The notes under the pieces are model-generated. The model was not told where the DNA came from. It saw nothing but the letters and a program-made list of their open reading frames with translations, and made no database searches. Positions 47,511 through 58,661 of a stretch of 64,000 nucleotides of DNA are shown here, in pieces. The translations under genes were made by a program, and so were the position numbers. Within the stretch, counting starts at the first letter, position 1; every line of letters begins with the position of its first letter. This DNA is from Deroplatys truncata. Lineage: Eukaryota > Arthropoda > Insecta > Mantodea > Mantidae. The DNA is taken from the NCBI GenBank assembly GCA_030765065.1, contig CM060988.1:176989065-177053064 (forward strand). The letters run 5' to 3'.

Positions 47511-47947
47511 TTTGTACTGTTAAGTGATTTACACATCCAGCAGAGTTTAGCATTGGAAAGGTTGACGCAGGCACAGCCTTTTTTTTTTTTTACTTACAGA
47601 TTAAAAAATATGGATTTTTTAATATTACACTGATTTAGGTTTAAATACACAAACTTCACTAAAAACTACACATTTACCTTGTGTAAACCCACCCTCATTT
47701 AGGTTCCAGCGGATGGGGTAACTATCTTGAAAACATATTTCTATTTACACAAGATTAACATGCAGTTTATGTATTTAAACCCAACTCAGTGTAACATTAT
47801 TACTCATCACTTCACTATGTTAAGTTTCTTCATAAGTATATTACAGAATTATTTTTTCTCATCGATGGTTTGGCAGCTGACAATTGAAAAAGAGATAGCT
47901 ATGTGCTCCTCTTTTCTTCCGACTCTGCACACTTAATATGTGGTCAT

Positions 47948-48770
47948 TGATGCAGTAATTTGTATCACAAATTATTTAAATGTAAATAATGATTGTAATT
48001 ATTGTGGGGAAGTAAGTTTATACCACCTTACTGAAACTGACAATAATAGCACGCAATAATGCAGCGAGGGGGTGAGCTGTTTATCATTATTGGAAACGAG
48101 GAAGTTACGTAATGTTGGCGCGTTTTTCTGTAGAAATTGCTGGAATGTTTCCCTAGAGCATATGTATTCATAATTTTATTGGATATTAAAATAGACGCTA
48201 ATGTTGGCGCGTTTTATTAGCCAATTGCAGTTCAGTTATAATCTTTAGGCATATCGGGGAGTGGGAGTATAAATAGGGTAGGTTAGAGGTAAAGTCCGTC
48301 AGTTCATCAAAATTCTTTGTACACTACACGTCACATTCCCATCAGTTCATCGAAAGTATTTGTACGGCACACTTCGGATATCAATTTGCAGGTTACGCGT
48401 AACAGAGTTATAAAAATTCTCAAGTAAAGTTAATTATACAAAAGGTTGAAGTACGTGGATTAAAAGTGATTAGTAAGAAGTTGTTATAACAGTTTCAGTT
48501 TGGCGAGTGTCAAGATCAATATGTAAATGTGATAGTGACTGTGTTTCGACAATAAAAGTGTAAAACAAATTTCTTCATCAGTGTTCTTTTTGGATAAAAG
48601 ATTCCTTTCCGTTTACACACCCTGGTCAAGAGATATGTTCGACCGAGTAATAATAGCTAGCCGGAGGACAGTAAACCAAAATTAATTAAGATAACAACAG
48701 CGTTCTTTCAAACGAACACTAATACCACCGCAAATTGGCTTCCAAACGTGGGGCTCAATAAACAAATAAA
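47948..48770 (+). mobile_element. LTR family B, copy 3
   Basis: Uninterrupted copy beginning TGATGCAGTAATTTGTATCA. It has AATGTTGGCGCGTTTT twice (about 48111 and 48200), AGCCAATTGCAG, a TATAAATAG box (48268), AATAAA (48551), CTAGCCGGAGGACA (48657) and AAATTGGCTTCCAAACGTGG (48733). No coding region follows. It is nested in the element at 46934-50459. Confidence 0.75.
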
Positions 48771-48822
48771 TATATTAATATACACTCGCATCATAATGGA
48801 TCATGTATAAAATTGTAATAGG

Positions 48823-49832
48823 GAATTAATCCTCTAATGCATGAATTATTTTGCTGCATATGCCACTCTTTTTCTAATTCCTAAAATGATTTAGATATCC
48901 CTGTCACAGACACCTTAACGCAAGCGATTCGAATACCCATGATCGTTAAGGCAAGATGAAATGGACTGGCCATCCATTCAAAGCCAAACATTGTGTGTTT
49001 GAATCCAAGCAACTGCAGTGAAAGTGCATTTGGTAAAGGATGGGGAGCACCCACATAAAACAACCGGTGTGATGGCATGCATAGATGGCAACGGAGTTAT
49101 ATTTGACTGCAGTTGCATGGATTATTAGAATACTGAAATAAATTAATATATTTATGATACAAAAAACTTCAAGCACTTTTATTTTATTGTTATATGCCAG
49201 TATAATATGAAAATAACAAAAAAACACTGTTAAGATATTCTAAAACTTTAACTTAACATCTTTGTTGCCAAATGTATTAGAGGGTTAAAACAATGTGTAA
49301 CGTTTTGAATGGTTTATAATGCATATGATTATGAGGGCAGTGCATCTGCAAACCAATGTTACTAACAAATGTGACACGCATTGAACAGCTGATTATATCT
49401 CCATCTTACTCTCGCTTCTCAATGCAACAGTAGAATCAAGCATCAATATCACATAAGTTACACAATTTTTTCAAGGAAGTCTAAATCTTGTGCATAAGAC
49501 ACAGCCCGCTTTTGAAGGATTTAGAATAAAAAACAAAATCTATGAAACTTCAGTCACATGCAACTCCACCATCCAAGAATGCCATCACACTGATTATTTT
49601 ACGTGGGCCCTCACCATCCTTTACCACAAGCACATTTGACTGCGGTCACTTGGATTTGAACTCATGACATTCGGCTTTGAATGGATGGCCAGCCCATTTC
49701 GCCTCGTCATAATGATCATGGCTATTTGCATCACTTACGCTGAAGTGCAAGTGACAGGAATATAAAAATCAGTTTAGGAATTAAGGCAAGAGTGGCAAAT
49801 GTAGCAAAATAATTCATGCATAAAGGGTTAGA
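48823..49832. mobile_element. long-inverted-repeat element, possibly piggyBac-type
   Basis: Arms of about 280 bases (48823-49110 and 49555-49832) are inverted copies, both containing ATGCATGAATTATTTTGC at the tip and a tRNA-like block with GGCCATCCATTCAAAGCC. The left tip follows TTAA (48823-48827 region) and the right tip is CATGCATAAAGGG before TTAG; TTAA plus CCCTTT-like ends suggests piggyBac, but this is tentative. Confidence 0.55.
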
Positions 49833-50819
49833 TAGGGATGGGAATCAGGACAGGTAGCTATACTAGTTTTGCACTACAAGAGTGACATACTGAAATATTA
49901 TCAACTTGCAAGGTGTAATATGTACCTTTTCTTCCAAAAGTTAAGTGGTTTTGACTCCCGCTCGATTCCCATCCTAGGGCTAGAGAGAGAAAAATGTAAT
50001 AAAACAAGATGAGAAAACCAAGTTTTAAAATTTTATGTACTATTTCATTGCATTTCGACATTTAAATGGCTCCTAATTCTACATTGTTAGACAATTTTAC
50101 TTCTATGAAAATTTTAAAACAATTTTTTTCAACATTTTGTTAAAAAATCAGTATCAAATATTCTTTTAAGAAGTCTTAAAGAAAATTACACCTATCATTA
50201 CCATCTGATGGCTTAGAAAAAATTTCCTAAGAAGATGGAAAGGGAACAATCACAAATATATTCCACGAGCTCAATAATCCAACTGCCATGTTCATCATCA
50301 TATTTTGCCTCAATTTACACAAAAAGTTAAGAGTAATACTGATAATTTCATTTTAAGAACTGATCTACTGAGTCTTATATTCTTATAGCATGCAAAATTC
50401 CAGTATCAGATTTAGGATTCCAAAAATCAGGGGGCAGTCTTGTATTCAGAGAAACACAGTAGAGCATACCTTGCACAAATTTTATTATTTACAGCTTGCT
50501 TCACTTTAGGTGTGTTGGAAAGTATGTTAATAAAATAAACAATTTTTTTTTTACAAAAGGAATAGACATTAAATAAGGAGTAATACCTATTAGATGCTGT
50601 CTGAAGGAATTTTTTTCTGTATTCCGCTAGCATTTCTTGCTGTCCTTTTGGAATATATATTATCTTAGTATGTCATTTCCAACACAGCCAACGACGACAC
50701 ATAATCTATGTACATTTATACATATTTTTTGTTAACCTTTCACAACTCTGTATGTATACACTTTGATACTTCATGGCTTTCGTGTTGAAACATTTTCCCT
50801 GTAGGCATGACAATAAGAC

Positions 50820-51500
50820 TAACTCTTTTGCAGCATCTTCGTTATCCAGAAAATGAGGCCAAGGTAGCAACAAATGCACGACTTCTTGCCTGCAAGGAAA
50901 ATAACAACTGCCTTCTTTTGATTAGTATGATTGGGACTCTTCACAATGAAGCACTCAATTAGAATTAAAACTAATAAAATCAAGTTGTAAAAATTCTTAT
51001 GCTCCATAAAACAAGTTTCGCATGTCCATTTTATGTATTGTCAGTTTTCTGACTGCTTGATTGTTGTGTACCCTATTGAAACATACTGGGGGCTTATCTC
51101 TTGTTAGTTTATGGACTTCAAGTTGGGTTTCTTGTCCAATGTCATGTCAGAATTCATTGATCTGTTCCTCAATTTCACCATAAATATCTTCTCTCATGCA
51201 GTAACTCTGCTGTTTCTGAACGCTTTTTAATAAACCACGTTTCTTTTCTGTATCATGTTCTTCCAGTTTATCTATCTATTCTTTATGTTTTGATAATTCA
51301 GGAGCATTTTTTCGAAACTGATAAACACAATTTTTTTTGAAACTGAGTTATACATCACAACGATACAATTCTGACCTTTTACATCATCCTGTGAATTCAG
51401 TTTTAGCAAAAACCAATATATGCACTCAGAGTTAAAGCAAAAGTCGACAAATGCATTTTCTTTACTTTTGTTTCAATTGAGCACTTGTCAATAATAGAAG
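50820..51500 (-). mobile_element. unclassified element, minus copy of an inverted pair
   Basis: The minus-strand sequence ending at about 50990-51165 (ACAAGAAACCCAACTTGAAG.., TTTTATGGAGCATAAGA) repeats 52500-52700 in the opposite direction. No family could be assigned. Confidence 0.45.
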
Positions 51501-51639
51501 CACGCTATTGCAGACTGTGTTGCTCATTATTGCAACAATAATTGTTCTTTATTGGCTACTTATAATCCTGCAACCAGACTTTATTGTTGTCAGCATATTT
51601 CCAGGTTAATTATCTACTGTGCAGTCGTGTTTGAGTAAA

Positions 51640-52720
51640 CAACAATATTTAAAGCTAAATCAAAATGGATGGTGATCCTAATGACTGAATATGGTGTATA
51701 GATAAAAAGAATTTTCACTTGGCAGAAGATCTACAGACAAAAAGGGTGTCACCCTTCTTGAAAAGCACAACAGAGGTATAAACACCCTAATATTAAATGC
51801 AATCATGAACTTGCAGTTTCACCTTTAAATGCAAAAGCTAAAGGGAAGAAACAATGCAAAGCTGTTGAAATGCTACGAAGATATCACCCAGTTTCATCTT
51901 CATGTGACATCTTTAAACAAGACAGACCAAGATAAATTTCTCTCAAAGTTTATGACTATTACTTCACCTAAGTGCAGAGTAGTGACAATGAGGAAGCAAA
52001 AAGGAAAACAGTTTCAGTAAAATATAGCATTAGGAAGAAAAGCGGCAAGGTAGTGCCTGTCTGTGCTGCTACTTTTCAAGGAATTTCTGGTATGACAAAA
52101 GATAGATTATCCGATCTATCAGGATCAGCTCAGATTCTGACTTGGGAACTGCTGCCTTACCTGCTAGTGCTGATGACTGTGAACTTGGTTAATATAAGTA
52201 AACAACTGCTTTAAATTCATACACTCATTTACATGTATATGTTTTAGAGTGTTCTTAAGGTGTCTTCAGTGTTCATTTTAATATGTGAACTAACTTACTG
52301 AGACGAAAAAAACTAACTGCTCTTATGCATGGCATTATTCTAACTAGTACTGCAATTGTAACATAAGACCTGGATGAAGACAACATTGTCCCTTAACCAT
52401 TGGTCGCTAGACCGTATATGCAGTACAGTATTTCACAGAATTAACACAAAAATGTATTTCTTACAGTGGAACCAGTATAGGCGCAGATTAATAAACTTTG
52501 ACATGCCATTGAACAAGAACCCCAACTTAAAAGCCTGTCAAACTACTGGGAGATGAGCCCACAATGTACAACCGATACCTAACAACTACCACAAAATAGT
52601 CGGAAAACTGACAATGCAAAGCAATAGATGTGTAAAATGTGTCTGAAGGTAAAATTTATTTTATGGAGCATAAGAGTGTGCATAACTCAATTTCATTAGT
52701 TGAAATTCTAACAACTGCCT
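51640..52720 (+). mobile_element. unclassified element, plus copy, with decayed protein
   Basis: Two overlapping frames give FHLHVTSLNKTDQDKFLSKF (51829-52020) and KYSIRKKSGKVVPVCAATFQ then GISGMTKDRLSDLS (51972-52214), reminiscent of a Y-[K/R]-VCK..FL..L.IS..R segment seen in uncharacterised arthropod transposon proteins. The downstream frame at 52440-52556 contains RRLINFDMPLNKNPNLK. It is the head-to-head partner of 50820-51500. Confidence 0.4.
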
Positions 52721-53119
52721 TGCTATTATGCATACATACAATCACTAAGTTAAAATTAAGCCTATGCAGTACAGCTTATGACATAATTCAGCTTACACAT
52801 TAAAAACAAAGACAGATTAACAGTATTAAGCAATTTACATATTTACTTCTTTAAATATATCATTTTTTAAACAGTATACATGGATGACATTTTGTCTTTG
52901 AATACAAAATTTAATCACAAATCTTTTTACTTCCCATTTTTCTCACAAGAAACATTCAAGCAAAATAACCCACTAATTTAAAACAATAATTAGCATGCAT
53001 CTGCCCCTGTTAATGGATAAACACAGTTCATGTCGCTTCTTAAAAAGAGAACCTTGGCCTGATGCTGACCTTCTTTGGCTTTAAGATGCAATAGCATCCT
53101 GTTTCTCTCTCTCTCTCTT

Positions 53120-53310
53120 TCACACTACAAGATCAGGTTTCTTGTCATTATGAGCCGAGCTGTTTCTAGTGGCAGCACTGCCATCTACCACCATTGCTGT
53201 GGCCTCCTGGGCAGTCACCACCTCCTCTGGATGCGCTGCATCTTCAATCTCGACATCTGTATTAATGGAATGTTCACCTGATGAGGTTATATTGAATGCC
53301 AATTTCCCTT
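53120..53310 (-). CDS. unidentified gene 2, terminal exon with stop
   Basis: 191 coding bases after a GGCTTTTGCAG acceptor. With the carried G the sequence reads EGKLAFNITSSGEHSINTDV, then EIEDAAHPEEVVTAQEATAM and VVDGSAATRNSSAHNDKKPD, ending LVV and a stop. It is acidic and hydrophilic, with no membrane segment. The phase matches the exon at 59402-59591, about 6.1 kb upstream in the transcript, and the intron between holds a LINE, two family A copies, a Penelope-like fragment and a SINE. A (CT)n tract lies just past the stop at about 53104-53120. The product is not recognised. Confidence 0.62.
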
Positions 53311-53829
53311 CTGCAAAAGCCATATAAAATATGAATACAATACATCTCTGGATATGCTTCCTAAGGAGTTTATAATGTGCTTTACACATACGAGTTGGCC
53401 AGACTAGCATGTCATAGCATGTAACTCCACGTTCCTTGCAACCTTAACCCTTCTAACTTGTGACACAGCAGTTTTTCCATTTTCAGCTCTGTCTGGCTGA
53501 ATATAAGAAATTTAAAAGCCAATAATCATAGGCCAATGAAGCCCGAGATCGTGGTTACTAGACCAATAACAAAATTTGATACTTTATGAAAGTGCTATGT
53601 AATATTGTATGGAATGTTTTCTGTGTAACATCCTTGTGATTCATTATATGTGAATGAGATATTTGAAACATTTTTTACTACATTCTTAAATACTTTTGAA
53701 CTATGTATTCTCCAAAGAAAATGCAAAATCAACAATACTGCAAATAGAAATAGGGTTTCCAAACAGGATAGGAGTATCTGGTATACTCCCCACCTGTTAA
53801 ATATGAAATGAAAAGTAATTATGCACTTA

Positions 53830-54366
53830 GATTTGTATAGGAGGGACAAATCTGATAGGGTCAAGTTTTCTTACACTGAAATTACAAAGGAATACAAACA
53901 AGCAATTAAACTAAAAAAACTGTAAAACCTTAAAAAGTATTGAAACCTCTAACAATAAATGCAAAAAGGCCTGGAATTGGAAAAATTTGGTTGCTAAAAG
54001 GGACAATAGGGTTGTTATCAACTTAACTCCAAATGCACTTCAATGATCTTTTTTGTAAAATCAGCTGAAGAAATCAGTTGTAGCATAATAAAACCTAAGG
54101 AATCCATACTAGAACTTATAGAACATTGTGAACATAGATATAATCAAGATAGCTTTGTTTTTCATGAAGTGACCTCCGAGATTGTATAAAACACCATTAT
54201 CCATCTAAAGTCATCTGACAGGATGGACATTTACGATACATCTAATAATCTTCTTAAAAAAAGCAATAGAATGTGTTCTGTATCCACTAACGTTTTGTTT
54301 AAACAAATGTCTTTAAGAAGGAATTTTTCCCAGTACGCTTAAACTTTCAAGGGTTGTGCCCATTTA
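53830..54366 (+). pseudogene. LINE reverse transcriptase N-terminal-side remnant
   Basis: Reads SDRVKFSYTEITKEYKQAIK, later IIKPKESILELIEHCEHRYN, QDSFVFHEVTSEIV, HLKSSDRMDIYDTSNNLLKK and FKQMSLRRNFSQYA before TFKGCAH. This is the F.P.....V..I..LK..KS.D..G+S..+LK region of jockey-like elements. It is cut by family A copy 7 exactly where the PIYKKG motif should continue. It lies in the intron of gene 2. Confidence 0.75.
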
Positions 54367-54367
54367 T

Positions 54368-55262
54368 AAAAATCTGATGTGTCACACTCACATGACTTTT
54401 TCTACTCTTGTACAAACTATTTTTACAAACGCTTATTCTCCATATGCTTCATGTTAATTGAGATAAACATTTGCAGAATCTATCTTATTGCTAATTTTCT
54501 TGTAGATGTAAGGGGAATATATATTTACAAGGGCAATATTGAAATACAGTAGCCTTTAAGCACATAGATATCTCTTAATAACTGGTTGCTAGGTGCAGCA
54601 CCATTCCCTTTCCCACAGATTAATACTCTTTGCATATCCAAGACAAAAAAATGAATAATGAATTCCCATTTGAGAAAATAAGTATTGAAAAATTTAAGGG
54701 AATAACAAGCAATATCTCGAAAATGGTTCACTCAACAAAAAAAATGTATATGACATAAATTGTGTATTTTAACGCGATCTACATTTTTTGTGTAGTAAAA
54801 TTTTGTCTATCTCTTAGGGTTTACCAGTTATGCAAAAGTCGTTCACAATGGAGAATACTTTTGGAGACATTCCCAGAAAATTCGAGATATACATTTCATT
54901 TGTCATGAAAATATCTTTAACATATGATATTTTAATCAAAATCGTTAGTCATTTTTGAGAAAATTAAGCTTTTCGAAAAATCTTCCATGTAAAGGGTAAT
55001 CTGGGGTGGGGGGATTTTCTTGAAAACCTTCGTGTCGCATCTCTGGAAGATACTGAACCTAAATACCAAGTTTGATGTTTATCCGACTATTCGTTTCTGA
55101 GTTATGCTGTTCACAGACACACACACGGACATGTTTCCAAAAATGCTTTTTTTGGATTCAGGGGGTCTCAAAACATGTATTTCTGGTGAAATCTAGGTAT
55201 CGAATTTTTGGGTGGAATACAATACTTTCCCTACTTACTGTACGTAGTAGAGAAAGTAAAAA
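54368..55262 (+). mobile_element. family A repeat, copy 7
   Basis: Well-preserved copy from AAATCTGATGTGTCACACTC to TGTACGTAGTAGAGAAAGT, inserted in the LINE remnant at 53830-54366. Confidence 0.88.
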
Positions 55263-55649
55263 GATGATGTTGCTTTTCATTTAAAGGATTATTTTGAGGT
55301 CTATCTCACACAGCAGTGCTAGTGATTTTATGTTTTTAATAATGTGTTAATGTCCATACAAATTTTCAGGAAAAACCTTATTGGTTGATTTTAAATGATT
55401 TTTTAAGCATTAAGCTGTTACCACCTTCATTGCTAGGGGATTTAAACCTGATTTAAATCTGATTTCTTGGTCAGTTAAAGCTATTTAAATATGAGGCGAT
55501 TGGGTTAAATCTTTACTGTTTTATTTCACAATGTAATATGAAGCTGTGTTTATTTCTAGCTGCCATATCATTTATATGCCGCCTTTAACATTTAAGGTCA
55601 TATCGATTGTTTTTTATCTTTTGAACAATTGCTTGCTTACAGTGGTATT

Positions 55650-55850
55650 AATCTTTGGTTTGGTATTACTTTTGGTTATTACATTAAATTCACACTCACT
55701 TAGGCTCTCACTCATACTTCCAGACTCTAGGGAGGCTATGGAATAATTCTGGCTAAAGAAAAATTCCCACCCTCAAGCCGAGAATTGAACTCGGGACCTC
55801 TGGATTTGGACGTTAGCATGGTAACCAAAGGGGCAGTCATCATATGTTAA
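55650..55850 (-). mobile_element. tRNA-derived SINE family E
   Basis: Minus-strand head with GGTTACCATGCTAACGTCC and a B-box-like CGAGTTCAATTCTCGG, followed by GGGTGGGAATTTTTC and a unique body. Single copy in the window, so the limits are approximate. Confidence 0.55.
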
Positions 55851-56224
55851 ATGGGCAGCTCTTTAAATCTTAAATAATGATTTAATTAAATGTATTCTCT
55901 GTACTCTGTATGAAATGACTGTACAATAACATTTTCTCATTACTTCTTAGAACTGTAATCTGATAAAATTCCCATTCTAGTCATAACAACAGACCAAAAA
56001 TTTACTTATATTCACAGAAATGGAATGAAATATCAGCAGATTTTTTGTATTTATCTTGCAAACCTCTGCAACAAACTTCAAAATTCTGGAAAAGTTGTAG
56101 AGCCTGTAAAAAATGTTATGGGTGAAAGATTATCCCAATGTTGAGTCATTTTTACATAAGATGAAAAATTATGAAACATAAAATTAAGGACCAGTTGGAG
56201 AAGAATGATTTAGGAGATATGTGA

Positions 56225-56665
56225 GGGGAAAGACATGGAATGGTACAGGGGTTTGAATATATGAATAGTCAAAACATTTGGGCTGCAATGAATGAGAAGA
56301 GGTCATTAGCCTTTTGTAAAATGATTATGGCAGAACCAAACAAACAAAAATATTTAGATATTTATAATACAAAGGAGAGGGAAGCCATTGCATGGTTCCG
56401 GCTAGGTGTGTGGAAATTAAGGGGGCAAAAGGGAAATGTTATGAAAGGTATATGTCCAATCTGTAGCGATAATGAAGATGGAGTGTAGAGGAAGCAATGA
56501 GTGGAGGAAGAAACTAATCAAAGAAAAACGACATAGATGTAATAAAGCTGTAGTGATTAAGAAAATGTTCACATATCAGTTGCAGTTAAGGCCAATTAGG
56601 AGAATTTCTTTAGAAGGCCAGGTTGAAATTGAAATGGTCTGTCGAGAAAGGCTAATTTGGCAATA
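56225..56665 (+). pseudogene. LINE C-terminal fragment, same family as 1-267
   Basis: Reads KYLDIYNTKEREAIAWFRLG, VWKLRGQKGN, GICPICSDNEDG, then after a stop and shift NEWRKKLIKEKRHRCNK and RPIRRISLEGQVEIEMVCRE. Compare CPLCGEADN and TKLWRDQFLPKEW at the left window edge. The H..C half of the zinc knuckle is lost here. Confidence 0.7.
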
Positions 56666-57050
56666 AAATGTAAATAGGAGGTTATTGAAATCAGTATAAT
56701 TCTGCAGTAGCAAAACATAGGAAAAGGGAAACTTTACACAGTGGTGAGAAAACAATTGCTCTAAATGTGTTCAATAAGTTTTGTGAGAAGTGTCCAAGCT
56801 CATCCATAACTGACATTAACCTTGGAATTTACTGAAGTGTCTAAGACGAGCATTTACAATTGCTACAGGTAAGGTCTGCACTCTGGGCAAGAAAGGTTCT
56901 GTATGTGACTTGCGATGCATTTGTGAGATCTGAGGTTAATTGCAAAGTGCAAGCATGTCATGCAAATAATGAACTACCAACTTTTAAAAAAGGCACCTAT
57001 AGCTATAAACAGCGATCCTCATTTTCCAGATTTGAAACAATTTTCTCTGT

Positions 57051-57756
57051 TTAAAATAAAGAGAGTTGAAGGTTGTTACACTACATCACTAAAATATTCT
57101 TACTTGAACGCATTTCGGGAGACGGTTTGCTCCCATCGTCAGCATGTCCTCAACTGATTTTTCCGGTCATTGTCTGGGGGATGTGTGTGGCTAGTGGTGT
57201 TCTCTGGTGCTGGGCTGATGAACCTCCAAAGCCTGCTGGGTGGTGGCAGTTCGAAATTCATTAGGTGATTCCTGTGTTTGACGATATGTATTTTTTCCCA
57301 AATGTCCAAATCATTGCTGCTGCTGTTGATCGGTTTTAAGAGTTTTATGTTCAGAGTGATATCATGGTTTGAAGACCAGAAATGATGTGCTACTGCTGAT
57401 TTATGTGGCTGCTTTTGGTAAATGCATCTCATATGCTCTTTAAGTCTTATTTCAAGATTTCTTTTGGTTCTTTCTATGTATACCAGGTTACATTCATTAC
57501 AATCAATTTGATATATATCAGCTGATTTATCGTTGGGGATAGGATCTTTTGTTCTGTTGCATAGTAGTTTCTGTATATTGTGGTTATTCTGTGGAGACAG
57601 GGTGATGTATTTCTTGAAAATCCTTTGAAATTTATGATGTGTCCAAGGGTGATAAGTGAATTTCCTATATGTTTGTGGTTTTTGTTGTCTGAGTAAAGTA
57701 GTCATTTGTTGGATGTATTTCCGTCTTTCAAACTCTTTTATCTTCTTATCTATTGG
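57051..57756 (-). mobile_element. Penelope-like element, GIY-YIG domain fragment
   Basis: Minus-strand ORF of 188 codons (57139-57705): DIYQIDCNECNLVYIERTKR, NLEIRLKEHMRCIYQKQPHK, SAVAHHFWSSNHDI, LDIWEKIHIVKHRNHLMNFE. This is the GIY-YIG endonuclease domain characteristic of Penelope-like elements. IYQID stands for the first motif and VYIERTKR for YIG.T.R, with Gly replaced by Glu. The ORF end overlaps a CTGACGA..GAAA motif (57113-57142). The terminal ~50 bases (57051-57105) recur inverted at 58720-58775, beyond family A copy 8. The reverse transcriptase part is missing. Confidence 0.85.
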
Positions 57757-58661
57757 TTTTTACTTTCTCTACTACGTATAGTAAGTAGGGGAAGTATTGT
57801 ATTCCACCCAAAATTTCGATACCGAGATTTCACCGAAAATACATGTTTTGAGACCCCCTGAATCCAAAAAAAAGCATTTTGAAAACATTTCCGTGTGTAT
57901 GTCTGTGTCTGTGAACAGCATAACTCAGAAACGAACAATCGGATAAACACCAAACTTGGTATTTGGGTTCAGTATCTTCCAGAGATGCGACACGAAGGTT
58001 TTCAAGAAAATCCCCCCACCCCAGAGTACCCTTTACATGGAAGATTTTTCGAAAATTTTAATTTTCTCAAAAATGGGCTAACGATTTTGATTAAAATATC
58101 ATACGTTTAAGATATTTTTATGACAAATAAAATGTATATCTTGAATTTCCTGGGAATGTCTCCAAAAGTATTCTTTATTGTGAACGACTTTTGCATAACT
58201 GGTAAACCATAAGCGATAGACAAAATTTTACTACACAAAAAATGTAGATCGCATTAAAATACACAATTTATGTCACATAAATTTTTTTTTGTTGAGTGAA
58301 CCATTTTAGAGATATTACTTGTTATTCCCTTAAATTTTTCAATACTTATTTTCTCAAATGGGAATTTGTTATTCATTTTTTTTGTCTTGGATACGCAAAG
58401 AGTATTAATCTGTGGGAAAGGGAATGGTGCTGCACCTAGCAACCAGTTATTAAGAGTTATGTATGTGCTTAAAGGCTACTGTTTTTCTATATTGCCCTTG
58501 TAAATATATATTCCCCTTACATCTACAAGAAAATTAGCAATAAGATAGACTCTGCAAATGTTTATCTCGATTAACATGAAGCATATGGAGAATACGCGTT
58601 TGTAAAAATAGTTTGTACAAGAGTAGAGAAAGTCATGTGAGTGTAACACATCAGATTTTTT
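57757..58661 (-). mobile_element. family A repeat, copy 8
   Basis: Minus-strand copy from TTTTTACTTTCTCTACTACG at 57757 to the complement of the family start at 58661. It separates the Penelope-like ORF from its inverted end copy at 58720-58775. Confidence 0.88.

Larger units (their letters stand above)
46934..50459. mobile_element. large pogo-type element with nested insertions
   Basis: Ends CCATATTTCTCTAAATACAA (46934) and the inverse of CTGTGTTTCTCTGAATACAA ending at 50459 match 22 of 26 and each sits next to TA. The layout resembles the ends of the element at 7154-8786 (..TGAATATAAGAC). No transposase was recognised; the interior holds SINE-like sequence, LTR B3 and a long-inverted-repeat element. 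Confidence 0.55.

Noticed and set aside
52374-52556. Penelope-like C-terminus (INFDMPLNKNPNLK resembles [10 protein letters not shown] at 7500)
   Set aside because: Short and isolated; the surrounding sequence belongs to the inverted unclassified element, so the resemblance is not enough for a Penelope-like call.
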